DNA of 64,000 nt from the NCBI RefSeq assembly GCF_024972735.1, contig NZ_CP087723.1, positions 2,542,001 to 2,606,000 of the forward strand, written 5' to 3'. This document shows positions 32,737 through 42,559 of the stretch, in pieces; positions within the stretch are counted from its first letter, which is position 1; each line of letters begins with the position of its first letter. The DNA is from Halalkaliarchaeum sp. AArc-CO. Its GTDB lineage: Archaea > Halobacteriota > Halobacteria > Halobacteriales > Haloferacaceae. The translations under genes and the position numbers were made by a program. The notes below the pieces were generated by a model. That model saw only the letters and a program-made list of their open reading frames with translations, made no database searches and was not told where the DNA came from.

Positions 32737-33818
32737 TGGGGCTCCCCGCGGTTCACGATCGCCTTCGAGACGTGCGAGAGTCCACGCTCCAGTTCGGAGG
32801 TGGGAAGCCCGAACCCGATCCGGAAGTAGTCGTCGTGACCGAACAGCTCCCCGGGGGCGAGCACGACGCCCTCCTGTTCGACGACGGTTCGACAGAAGTC
32901 GGTGCTCGACTCGAACCCGTCCGGGACGGTGACGAAGCCGTTGACCCCGACCGGATCGTACCAGGAGAGACCGTGGCGATCGATCCAGTCGGCGACGATC
33001 TCCCGGTTTTCGGCGGCGAGTTCGCGGTTCTCCGACAGGATCTCCGCCTCCCGTCGACCCAGCGCCTGTTTTGCGACGTGCTGGCCGAACAGCGACGGCG
33101 AGATGGTGGTGTAGTCCTTCCAGTTCCAGGCGGCGTCGATCACCGATCGATCGCCGACGAGCCAGCCGAACCGCAGACCCGCCAGCCCGTACGCCTTCGT
33201 GAGGCTCGTCGTCGACAGGCCGTACTCGCCCATGCTCGCAGCCGGGGGCAGCGGGTCCTCGGCGAGCAGCCGATACACTTCATCACACAGCAGGTACGCG
33301 TCGTGTGCGGCGGCAACGTCGTACAGTTGCTGGATGATCTCCTCGCCGTGATACCGTCCCGTCGGGTTGTTCGGGTTGTTCACGACGACGACCGCGGTGT
33401 CGTCGGTGATCGCCTCCCGGACCGCGTCGACGTCGAGTGCCCACCGCGGTGGCTCGAGTGGGACCGTCGTTACCGAACCGAACGCCTCCGGAACCGAGTA
33501 CAGCGCCTGGTAGGTCGGCGTCACCACGACAGCGTGGTCGCCGCCGTCGCCCCCCAGAAGCGAGAGGAACGCTAGAACGTTCGCCTCCTGGGTCCCGCAG
33601 GTGAAAAGGACCTCCTCGGCCGATCGATCGTAGCGTTCCCCCACCCGGGCACGGAGCTCCGGATCGCCGTTCGTGGGGATCACATAGCCCAACTCGCCCG
33701 GATCGAGATCGAACCGGGAGGCGGAAAGCGACCGGATCCCGCTTTCGGCGAGCATGATCTCGGCGTCGTGTTCGTACTCCGCGAACCAGCGTTCGAGGCC
33801 GAACGGGGCAATGTCCAT
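32733..33818 (-). CDS. Class I/II PLP-dependent aminotransferase, 361 aa
   Basis: Fold type I aminotransferase with NNPNNPTGRY, the CDEVYRLLA segment (D179) and Schiff-base Lys K208 in TTSLTKAYGLAGLRFGW. Somewhat shorter than AspB-type proteins. The substrate is not identifiable; aspartate or aromatic amino acids are possible. Overlaps the small membrane protein by 4 bases. Confidence 0.8.
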   Translation of the reverse strand: MDIAPFGLERWFAEYEHDAEIMLAESGIRSLSASRFDLDPGELGYVIPTNGDPELRARVGERYDRSAEEVLFTCGTQEANVLAFLSLLGGDGGDHAVVVTPTYQALYSVPEAFGSVTTVPLEPPRWALDVDAVREAITDDTAVVVVNNPNNPTGRYHGEEIIQQLYDVAAAHDAYLLCDEVYRLLAEDPLPPAASMGEYGLSTTSLTKAYGLAGLRFGWLVGDRSVIDAAWNWKDYTTISPSLFGQHVAKQALGRREAEILSENRELAAENREIVADWIDRHGLSWYDPVGVNGFVTVPDGFESSTDFCRTVVEQEGVVLAPGELFGHDDYFRIGFGLPTSELERGLSHVSKAIVNRGEPQ

Positions 33819-33842
33819 ACGGACGTGTGTGCGGAGACGAGG

Positions 33843-35546
33843 TTAATTCGTTCGGGACTGGCCGCAGTCGGCGGAAGCGTCCCCGTCGGCGACCGGGAGC
33901 GAGAGGGTGACGACGGTACCTCGCGGCTCGTTGTCCCCGATAGAGAGCTCGCCGGCCGAGAGCGACGCAGTCCACTGTACAAGCCACAGCCCGAGACCGC
34001 TGCCGTGGACCAGATCCGTCTCCGCCCGGGAGCTCAGGATCTTCCGTTCCGGCTCCGGGATTCCGGGACCGTCGTCGGCGATCCGGATGGAGATCAGTTC
34101 GCCGTCGGGTTCGACTCGAACCGTCACCCGGGGCGAGGAACAGTCGTGATGTTCGACCGCGTTCTCGATCAGTTCCGCGACTGCCAGCTCGAACAGCTCC
34201 AGGTCGACGACGCTCACCCGGTCATCGGGGTCGGCACGTTCCGGGAGTTCGACCGCGATATCCGCGTGCGGATACCGCCCCCTGGCGTCGGAAACGACGC
34301 GATCCACGACGTCGGTCGCCGACGCCTCCACCGCGCTGTCGCGACCCTGGAGCGTTTGCTCGACGTGGCGCGCCTTCTCGGAGAACTCGACGACTCGCCT
34401 CGAACTCTCGATTGCAGTTTCGACGTGCTCGACGCTGCCCCCTGTCGACCGACGCTCCAGCAGCTCCAGGTGTCCGAGAACGACGTTCAGTTCGTTGCGG
34501 ACGTTGTGTCGGAGGATCCGGTTGAGCACGCTGATCCGCTGTTCGTGCTCGGTGACGTCGGTGACGTCCTGGAGATAGACGATCCGCCCGATCTCGCGGT
34601 CTCGCCCGTCGGTCAGTGGCGTCGATCGCGGACGGAACCGACGTTCCTCCCCCCCGTTTTCGACGACGAGCTCGCCGCCGTCGGAGACGACGTTCGACGA
34701 CAGGAGCTCGTCTGCGGGCTGTCCGACGGTGATCCCGTCGAAGATGCGTCCGGCGACCGGATTGAAGTCCCTGACCTCGCCGTCGGGACCGACGACCACG
34801 ACCCCATCCTCGAGCGCTTCGACGAGCCGGTCCCGGGCGACCGGCCGGAGCGACAGCAAGTCGAAGTAAAACAGCGCCAGCGCGAACACCAGCCCGGAGA
34901 CGGCCAGTGCCGTGGTGGTGAGATCGACCGTCGGCTCGGGCCCCATTCCGAAGTTCATCGCGACGTTCGTCGCCAGGGGGACGAAGGCGGCGACGAACAG
35001 CAACACCGCCTGCTTGCGATAGACGGATCCCGATCGGGCGATCGCGATGGCGTACACCACCAGACCCAGAACCGTAATCGAGTACAGATAGCCGAGGCTG
35101 ATCCAGTACAGCGGGCCGAACTCCGGGACCAGAACCGTCGCGCCACCGACCGTCGCGATCGAAAGCGACTCCCAGAACAGACCGTGAGACGGGTTCGTCC
35201 ACACCGCTGTGACCGTAATTGCGGGGACGATCGAAAGAAGCGCGTAGGACCGTCGGGAGAGCCACCGCTCGTAGCCGGCATAGCGGAGCGCCACGACGAG
35301 ATACGCCACGGGCGCGAGAACGGTTCCGGGGTAGCGGAGCTGGTGCCAGAACGTGACTTGCTCGACAGTAGCATAGCCGAGCGCAACGCCGTGGGGGAGA
35401 GCCCACGCTGCGGCCGCGAACATCAACGCTGCCAGCGGCCAGGCCATCGGATCCGGCCGCTGCCGGAGCGCTGCGAACCCGACTGCGAGCGCCACGACCG
35501 AACTCCCGAACACGACGGCCGAGAGCGCCGAAACGGTCCATCCCAT
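33843..35546 (-). CDS. Histidine kinase with 7TM N-terminal sensor, 567 aa
   Basis: Seven membrane helices at the N-terminus (to about residue 220), a PAS-like segment (LEDGVVVVGPDGEVRDFNPVAGRIF), a phosphoacceptor region with H347 in ILRHNVRNELNVVLGHLELL, and an ATPase domain with NAVEHHD, DDGPGIP and GSGLGLWLV. It is a membrane sensor; signal unknown. No response regulator is adjacent. Convergent with nothing close; follows the aminotransferase gene 25 bp away on the same strand. Confidence 0.88.
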   Translation of the reverse strand: MGWTVSALSAVVFGSSVVALAVGFAALRQRPDPMAWPLAALMFAAAAWALPHGVALGYATVEQVTFWHQLRYPGTVLAPVAYLVVALRYAGYERWLSRRSYALLSIVPAITVTAVWTNPSHGLFWESLSIATVGGATVLVPEFGPLYWISLGYLYSITVLGLVVYAIAIARSGSVYRKQAVLLFVAAFVPLATNVAMNFGMGPEPTVDLTTTALAVSGLVFALALFYFDLLSLRPVARDRLVEALEDGVVVVGPDGEVRDFNPVAGRIFDGITVGQPADELLSSNVVSDGGELVVENGGEERRFRPRSTPLTDGRDREIGRIVYLQDVTDVTEHEQRISVLNRILRHNVRNELNVVLGHLELLERRSTGGSVEHVETAIESSRRVVEFSEKARHVEQTLQGRDSAVEASATDVVDRVVSDARGRYPHADIAVELPERADPDDRVSVVDLELFELAVAELIENAVEHHDCSSPRVTVRVEPDGELISIRIADDGPGIPEPERKILSSRAETDLVHGSGLGLWLVQWTASLSAGELSIGDNEPRGTVVTLSLPVADGDASADCGQSRTN

Positions 35547-35634
35547 CGATGTTGGGTTTATTTCTCCGAAGACGTGTAATAATTGTTTTTAACTCTCGAT
35601 TGACACGTGTTGCGCGTTCGAGCAGCTCCGTCCG

Positions 35635-36270
35635 CTATCGGGACCTCGGAGATTCCACGGCGTCGACGTCGGAGAGATACCGGTCCGGGACGTAGGGCCG
35701 AACCGTTGTCGGAAGCAGATCCGCGACGACCGGTGCCAGATCGGCGAGTCGACGCCGGAGAAGCGTGTACGCGAGTGCAATGACGAGAGCAGCGATTACG
35801 ATCAACTGGAGCGTCGTATCGACGGCATAGAGAAGTGGGAGAGCAAGCGCCGCCGACAGCACGAGGTCTTCCGGGGAGCCGTCGTAGCGGATCGCCCGGC
35901 GGGGCGGGATCCACCGCCCCCGGAAGTGGTCGTAGACCGCCCGCGTCGAGTTCCCCTCCCAGGGTCGCAGTTCGAGCCCGCTCCCGAACACGTCACTGAC
36001 AGCGTGCAGGGCAGCCCCCAGGAGGAACAGCGCCACCGCGACCGTCACCGCCGACGGGAAGACGACCGCCGAAAGCGCCGCGGGGACGGCAGCGACGCTG
36101 TAGTACACGGGGTAATGCAGCGTCTTCCGGTGGCCGGCGTACATGTCCAGGTCGGGGACGATTCCCCCGAGCAACCCGGCCACGAGCCCGACGGGCGCTA
36201 GCTCCGGCGCGACCGCGAAAAGCGGCAGCGCCAGCGCCATCCCGGCGAGCGCGTGGGTTGGAAGCATCAT
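35635..36270 (-). CDS. Membrane-bound metal-dependent hydrolase-like protein (DUF457/YdjM-type), 211 aa
   Basis: Begins MMLPTHALAGMALAL and has GGIVPDLDMYAGHRKTLHYPVYY then ALHAVSDVFGSG, the His/Asp pattern of the DUF457 family, in a protein with four or five membrane segments. The short soluble C-terminal part is Arg-rich. Activity is uncertain; the family is named for predicted metal binding. ATG at 36270 is used; 36267 is an equally possible second Met. Confidence 0.7.
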   Translation of the reverse strand: MMLPTHALAGMALALPLFAVAPELAPVGLVAGLLGGIVPDLDMYAGHRKTLHYPVYYSVAAVPAALSAVVFPSAVTVAVALFLLGAALHAVSDVFGSGLELRPWEGNSTRAVYDHFRGRWIPPRRAIRYDGSPEDLVLSAALALPLLYAVDTTLQLIVIAALVIALAYTLLRRRLADLAPVVADLLPTTVRPYVPDRYLSDVDAVESPRSR

Positions 36271-36400
36271 CCTGTCGTATCTATGGCGACACGTATTTAT
36301 CAGGGTGTCGAATGTGACTGTAATTCACACGCAGAGTAAGCGACGAAACGGGCTCGACACCCCCAACGGTTAGGAAATCCCCCCACGTCGATGCGAACGT

Positions 36401-37705
36401 ATGGCGGCGACAGACAGGCTCGGGGGAACGCTGCTGGAGAGCCGGCACAATGCGGCCCTCTTTTGGATACTCGTCGGCGTACTGGCCGTCTTCGCCATCG
36501 AACGTGTCGCGATCGCGGGGGACGTCCGGACGGGGGTGTTGGCAGCGGTGCTCGTCGCGATCGCGGTGGTTCCGCCAGTCGCCTTCCGGGATCCGACGGT
36601 GACGCTCCCGTGGGAGCTGATCGGGATCGCCTGTCTGCCGCTCGTGTGGGAGCTCCTCGTGGGCGTGCCGTTCCGGACCGACGTCGTGCCCTACGTGGCC
36701 GTCGCCGTCGTTTCCCTATTGCTCGCTGTCGAACTGCACGCGTTCACGCCGGTCCGGATGACCCACCGGTTCGCGATCGCGTTCGTGACGCTCGCGACGA
36801 TGGCTGCCGCCGCAGTGTACAACGTCGGCCAGTGGCTCTCAGACGTGCTGTTCGGGACCGCGTTCCTGCTGGACGGCCGCAATCCAGACGTCGTGAACGC
36901 GGTCGTGATGATCGAATTCGCCTACGCGACGATCGCAGGGGTACTCGCCGGGGTCGCGTTCGCGTTTTTCTTCGAGCGTCGCGTCTCTCCCGCGAGCGAA
37001 CGGACGTACGTTCCCCCGTACTCGGCGGCCGAGGAACGCGAGCGTCGGGCGGCCGTCGAGGGAAAGACCCTCGCCCGGCGGCTGCACCTGTCGGAACGAA
37101 CGCAGCGTCGACTGACCCGGGGGATGCAGATCGTCCTGGGGGTCGTGCTCGCGTACGGGCTCTGGACGTTGCACTTGCCGACGATCGCCAACGCTGCAGT
37201 CGCACTCGCGATTACGTTCGTGCCGGCACTGCTCGAACGCGATCTCGAGCTGCCGATGGATCCCGGCCTGGTGCTGTGGATCACGGCCGCGGTGTTCCTC
37301 CACGCCCTGGGGTCGGCTGGGCTGTACGACGCAGTCGGGCCGTGGGATCACCTGACCCACGCCCTCTCGGCGTCGGTCGTCGCCGCCGCCGGCTACGCGG
37401 GGTTCCGGGCCATCCACCTCCACACCGACGCAGTGCACCTCCCGCCGACGTTCATGGGGCTGTTGATCGCGGTGTTCGTCCTCGCGGCGGGGGTCGTCTG
37501 GGAGCTGCTCGAGTTCGCCATCGACCAGTTCGCGATCCGGGCGGGCATCCCCGCCGTGCTCGCCCAGCACGGGATCGGCGACACCATGGTGGATCTGCTT
37601 TTCAACCTCGTCGGCGCGTTCGTCACGGCGGTCTGGGGAACGGTGTATCTCGCCGACGTAGCCGACTCGATGTCCGAGCGGTTCGAGGAGTGGGGAAAGC
37701 GGTGA
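36401..37705 (+). CDS. Polytopic membrane protein, YjdF/DUF2238-like, 434 aa
   Basis: About twelve membrane segments in two halves, joined by a charged cytoplasmic linker (EERERRAAVEGKTLARRLHL). The second half has VGPWDHLTHALSASVVAAAGYAG and VWELLEFAID, resembling the YjdF/DUF2238 pattern; the first half may be a diverged copy. Function unknown. Transcribed divergently from the DUF457-type gene across 130 bp. Confidence 0.6.
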   Translation: MAATDRLGGTLLESRHNAALFWILVGVLAVFAIERVAIAGDVRTGVLAAVLVAIAVVPPVAFRDPTVTLPWELIGIACLPLVWELLVGVPFRTDVVPYVAVAVVSLLLAVELHAFTPVRMTHRFAIAFVTLATMAAAAVYNVGQWLSDVLFGTAFLLDGRNPDVVNAVVMIEFAYATIAGVLAGVAFAFFFERRVSPASERTYVPPYSAAEERERRAAVEGKTLARRLHLSERTQRRLTRGMQIVLGVVLAYGLWTLHLPTIANAAVALAITFVPALLERDLELPMDPGLVLWITAAVFLHALGSAGLYDAVGPWDHLTHALSASVVAAAGYAGFRAIHLHTDAVHLPPTFMGLLIAVFVLAAGVVWELLEFAIDQFAIRAGIPAVLAQHGIGDTMVDLLFNLVGAFVTAVWGTVYLADVADSMSERFEEWGKR

Positions 37706-37893
37706 CTACACTCGGACGTCCAACAAAGTGATTCTGGCGACGTCCGACAGGACCGAGACGCCCTAAAAGCCCGGCAGGCGGCCACCATGAAATGGACCAC
37801 GGGACAGGCAAACCCGACGTTGGAGACGAGACGAGCGACCAGGTTCGCGGGCGGCCCTCAGCGGAGCAAACCCGGGTTGCACGGAGGGAATCC

Positions 37894-37899
37894 TTTTTA
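37894..37899 (+). promoter_or_regulatory. TATA-like box of the hybrid kinase gene
   Basis: TTTTTA lies 26-31 nt before the ATG at 37925 in otherwise GC-rich DNA. Confidence 0.4.
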
Positions 37900-37924
37900 A
37901 GCTGGCCGGGTGGAGTAAGGTGCA

Positions 37925-40321
37925 ATGGATGGGCCGATCCGGGTTCTCCACGTCGACGACGAACCCGACTTCGCCGAGGTTGCCGCCGAGTTTCTGCGAC
38001 GGCGGGACGGACGGTTCGAGATGATGATCGAAACCGATCCCGCGGCGGCTCTCGAACGGCTGTCCGAGGAGAACGTCGACTGTGTCGTCTCGGATTACGA
38101 GATGCCGAGCCTCGACGGGCTCGAGTTGCTCGAGCGCATCCGCGAGCAGTATCCCGACTTGCCGTTCGTGCTGTACACCAGCGAGGGGAGCGAACAGCTC
38201 GCCAGCGAGGCGATCTCGGCTGGCGTGACCGACTACCTCCAGAAGGAGTCGGGGACCGGCCAGTACGCGATCCTCGCCAATCGGATCGAAAACGCCGTCG
38301 AGCAGTACCGGGCGCGCCGGATCCTCTCGGAACGCACCCGCCAGCTGGAGCGTCTCTACGGCAACCTTCCCGGAATAGTGTACCGATGTAAAAACGAGCC
38401 CGGATGGCCGATGGAACATCTCGGCGGGGCCGTCGAGGAGCTCACCGGCTACGCCGCCGCCGCGATCGAGTCGGGGGCGGTGAGCTGGGGCGACGAGGTG
38501 GTCCATCCCGACGACAGCGAGGAGACGTGGGAGGACATACAGGGAGAACTCGACGAAGGGGACTCCTTCGAGACGACCTATCGGATCGTGACGAAGGAAG
38601 GCGAAACGAAGTGGATGTGGGAACAGGGAACCGCGGTGAGTGTCGATGACAGTGCCAGGGCGAGCGACGGCGGAGTGGTCGACGGCGGTCGGGAGGGTGG
38701 CGACACCGGAGGCGAATCCCTCCTCCTCGAGGGGTTCATCACCGACGTCACCGACCAGCGCCAACACGAACGAAAGCTCCAGCGGGCGTTCGACGAAGTT
38801 GAAGGGATCCTGGAGGGGTTGAACGACGCGGTCTTCCTCCACGACCTGGACGGAACGATGCTGTACGTCAACGACGCGGCGGTAGACCGACTGGGGTATT
38901 CCCGGGAGGAACTGCTGGAGATGACACCCAGAGAGTACGCCGTCTCGATAGGCGACGACGAGTATCAGCGGCGGCTCGAGGAACTGAAATCGGAGGGTTC
39001 GCTCGTGTTCGAGACCGTCCACCTGACCGACGACGGCGAGCGCATCCCCGCCGAGATCAACGCCACGATCACGACGTATCGGGGCGAACAGGCCGTGCTC
39101 AGCGTGGCCCGGGACGTCACCGAACAGAAGCGACGGGAAGCCGAACGACGGCGGCGGAACGCCAGGATCACGGCACTGCACGACGTGGCGACCGAGATCG
39201 GAACCAGCGAAACACGGGAGGAGGTGTACGAGGAGGTCGTGAACGCGGCCGAGGACATCCTCTCGTTCGACATCGCCATCGCCGACGCGGCCGAGGGCGA
39301 CACGCTGCTCCCGATGGCCGTCTCCTCGGAGATTTCGACCGACCAGTACTACGACGAAACCGACGTCGACGCCGACGACAACCTCGCGGCGAGAGCCTAC
39401 CGGACCGGCGAGTCCTCGGTGGTCGAGGACCTGATGACGCGCGACGCCGCACCCGCCGACACGGCGTTCCGGTCGGCGATCACGGTCCCGATCGGCGATC
39501 ACGGCGTCTTTCAGGCGGTTTCGACGACCCCGGGCTCGTTCGACGACGACGATCTCGAACTGGTGGAACTGCTCGTGGCACACGCCACCTCCCGGCTCGA
39601 ACAGCTCGATCGGACACGGCGTCTCCGCCGGCGGACCCAGCAGCTCAAGCGCCAGAACGAACGGCTCGACGAGTTCGCCTCGATCGTCTCCCACGACCTC
39701 CGGAACCCCCTGAGCGTGGCCAGCGGCCGGCTCGATCTCGCTCGGGAGGAGTGTGATAGCCCGCACCTCGAGGACGTTTCCCGGGCACTCGACCGCAGCG
39801 AGGCGCTGATCGAGGACCTCCTGACGCTCGCCCGGAAGGGAACCGGAGTCGACGAACTCGAACCCGTCGACCTCGGGGAGATCGCCGAGGGATGCTGGAC
39901 CAACGTCGAGACCGACGACGCGACCGTCCGCGTCGAAACCGGTCTCACGGTTCGAGCCGACGAGAGCCGCCTCCGACAGCTGCTCGAGAACCTCTTTCGC
40001 AACGCCGTGGAGCACGGCTCCACGAGCAGTCAGCCGGGTGCTGACGACGCGGCGGAACACGGCGATGGGAGCGTGACAGTGATCGTCGGCGACCTCGAGA
40101 CCGGCGACGGCTTCTACGTCGAGGACGACGGACCGGGGATCCCGAGCGGAGAGCACGAACGAGTGTTCGAAACCGGCTACACGACCGCGAACGACGGGAC
40201 CGGACTCGGACTGTCGATCGTCCGGCGGATCGCCGAGGCCCACGGCTGGGAGATCACCGCGACCGACGGCGAGACCGGCGGGGCTCGCTTCGAGGTGTCC
40301 GGCGTCGAAACCGCAGACTGA
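37925..40321 (+). CDS. Receiver-PAS-PAS-GAF histidine kinase, 798 aa
   Basis: Domain order: receiver (residues 1-120, with VDDEP at the N-terminus and phosphoacceptor D57 in VVSDYEMP), PAS (about 150-280, GIVYRCKNEP), PAS (about 295-410, LNDAVFLHDLDG), GAF (about 410-560, HDVATEIGTSETREEVYEE), HisKA with H590 in VSHDLRNPLSVASG, and ATPase with NAVEHG, DDGPGIP and GTGLGLSIV. It lacks membrane helices, so it would sense cytoplasmic signals. The receiver at the N-terminus is like other haloarchaeal hybrid kinases. Confidence 0.9.
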   Translation: MDGPIRVLHVDDEPDFAEVAAEFLRRRDGRFEMMIETDPAAALERLSEENVDCVVSDYEMPSLDGLELLERIREQYPDLPFVLYTSEGSEQLASEAISAGVTDYLQKESGTGQYAILANRIENAVEQYRARRILSERTRQLERLYGNLPGIVYRCKNEPGWPMEHLGGAVEELTGYAAAAIESGAVSWGDEVVHPDDSEETWEDIQGELDEGDSFETTYRIVTKEGETKWMWEQGTAVSVDDSARASDGGVVDGGREGGDTGGESLLLEGFITDVTDQRQHERKLQRAFDEVEGILEGLNDAVFLHDLDGTMLYVNDAAVDRLGYSREELLEMTPREYAVSIGDDEYQRRLEELKSEGSLVFETVHLTDDGERIPAEINATITTYRGEQAVLSVARDVTEQKRREAERRRRNARITALHDVATEIGTSETREEVYEEVVNAAEDILSFDIAIADAAEGDTLLPMAVSSEISTDQYYDETDVDADDNLAARAYRTGESSVVEDLMTRDAAPADTAFRSAITVPIGDHGVFQAVSTTPGSFDDDDLELVELLVAHATSRLEQLDRTRRLRRRTQQLKRQNERLDEFASIVSHDLRNPLSVASGRLDLAREECDSPHLEDVSRALDRSEALIEDLLTLARKGTGVDELEPVDLGEIAEGCWTNVETDDATVRVETGLTVRADESRLRQLLENLFRNAVEHGSTSSQPGADDAAEHGDGSVTVIVGDLETGDGFYVEDDGPGIPSGEHERVFETGYTTANDGTGLGLSIVRRIAEAHGWEITATDGETGGARFEVSGVETAD

Positions 40322-40450
40322 GCCCCGGAAACGTTAGGCCGGTTCGCTCCGTACCCGACGTATGGACTGGCGTGACGTACCATGCGACCGCTCCCGTGAC
40401 CTCTCGCAAGACATATCCGACGAGAGACACGAAAACTGGTAGCGAATAGC

Positions 40451-41422
<972 letters not shown>

Positions 41423-41455
41423 TCCGGCCTCCGACCGACAGCGCAACCGACCGGA

Positions 41456-42559
41456 ATGCTCCCAGACCGCTTCACCCCCGAGATCCGACCCACCCGCCGC
41501 GGGAGAAGCGTCGTCGCCGTCTGCCTGTTCGCGGCGGCGATGGCGTGGATCGCGGGGCCGCGCGCGCTCAACGCCGTCGTCGCCCCTGGAATCGTCGGGC
41601 TCGCGGCCGCCTACCTCCAGCTTCGCGGTCTCGAGGCGCCGCGGGTCGTTCGCGACCTCCCACCGGACGCTCACGTCGGCACGACCCACGAGCTTCGGCT
41701 GCGGTTTGCCGACGCCGGCGAGGCGGCCGCTGGCCTCTCGGATCCGTTCCTCGCCCGGATCACCGAACGCGTCGACGACGGGCTCGAACTCGAACAGCCC
41801 GCCGTCGAGGCCACGGTCGGCACGGGGGAGGTCCGGTTCGACGTGACGTACCGCCGTCGCGGCGAGCGGTCGCTCGGACCGACGGAGCTGGTCGCGACCG
41901 ACGTGTTCGGGCTGCTGTCCCGGGAGTTCGACTGCGAACCCGTCGACAGCGTGCTCGTGTATCCGGAGCGGCATCCGATCCCGGAGCAGTTCCGGTTCGG
42001 ACTGTACGACCACGAGGACGTCGGCACGAGCCGCCAGCGGGACGAGTTCGACCAGCTTCGCGAGTACGAGGAGGGGGACTCGCTCCGGGACATCCACTGG
42101 CCCGCCACCGCACGGAAGGACGAGTTGATCGTAAAGGAGTTCGTGGCCGACGTGCAGGGGCCCAGCGTCTCGATCAGCGTCGGCGGTCGAGGGGCCGACC
42201 GAAACGCGACGGCGGCGACCAGCGTCGCGCTCGCGCTGCTGGAGGACGGGCTTCCGGTCGCTCTCTCTGCGCCGAACGGGCGCGTCGAGACGTTCCCCGG
42301 CGGCGACCCACGCCAACTCCTCGAGCTCCTGACGCGACTTCCCCGCGGGGAGGTTCCCGATCCGGACGCAGACGTCGTGATCGAGGGGACACACAGGCGG
42401 ACGCAGATCAGAACAGACGGAGAGACACACCGGTTCGACCAGCTCCGCGAGGCGGTCGCCCCCGGATCCGTCGACGACCGAACCGAAAAACCGGCAGAAA
42501 TGCGAACCGGGAAACCGACTCCCGGAGCCGTGCCGGCAGCCGACGGGGGTGAACAATGA
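41456..42559 (+). CDS. DUF58 protein, 367 aa
   Basis: Two N-terminal membrane segments (RGRSVVAVCLFAAAMAWIAG...) and then the DUF58 signature LREYEEGDSLRDIHWPATARKDELIVKEF, in a VWA-like fold. The last ~40 residues are poorly structured. Middle member of the MoxR-DUF58-transglutaminase operon; its stop overlaps the next start by 4 bases (ATGA). Confidence 0.85.
   Translation: MLPDRFTPEIRPTRRGRSVVAVCLFAAAMAWIAGPRALNAVVAPGIVGLAAAYLQLRGLEAPRVVRDLPPDAHVGTTHELRLRFADAGEAAAGLSDPFLARITERVDDGLELEQPAVEATVGTGEVRFDVTYRRRGERSLGPTELVATDVFGLLSREFDCEPVDSVLVYPERHPIPEQFRFGLYDHEDVGTSRQRDEFDQLREYEEGDSLRDIHWPATARKDELIVKEFVADVQGPSVSISVGGRGADRNATAATSVALALLEDGLPVALSAPNGRVETFPGGDPRQLLELLTRLPRGEVPDPDADVVIEGTHRRTQIRTDGETHRFDQLREAVAPGSVDDRTEKPAEMRTGKPTPGAVPAADGGEQ

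Noticed and set aside
37788-37904. Small 37-codon frame before the hybrid kinase
   Set aside because: Arg/Gly-rich composition unlike haloarchaeal proteins, no promoter, and it runs into the kinase TATA box.
37763-40243. Very long open frame (over 800 codons) on the minus strand opposite the hybrid kinase
   Set aside because: It is the antisense shadow of a clear histidine kinase in high-GC DNA, where one opposite frame is naturally free of stops. It has no protein motifs.
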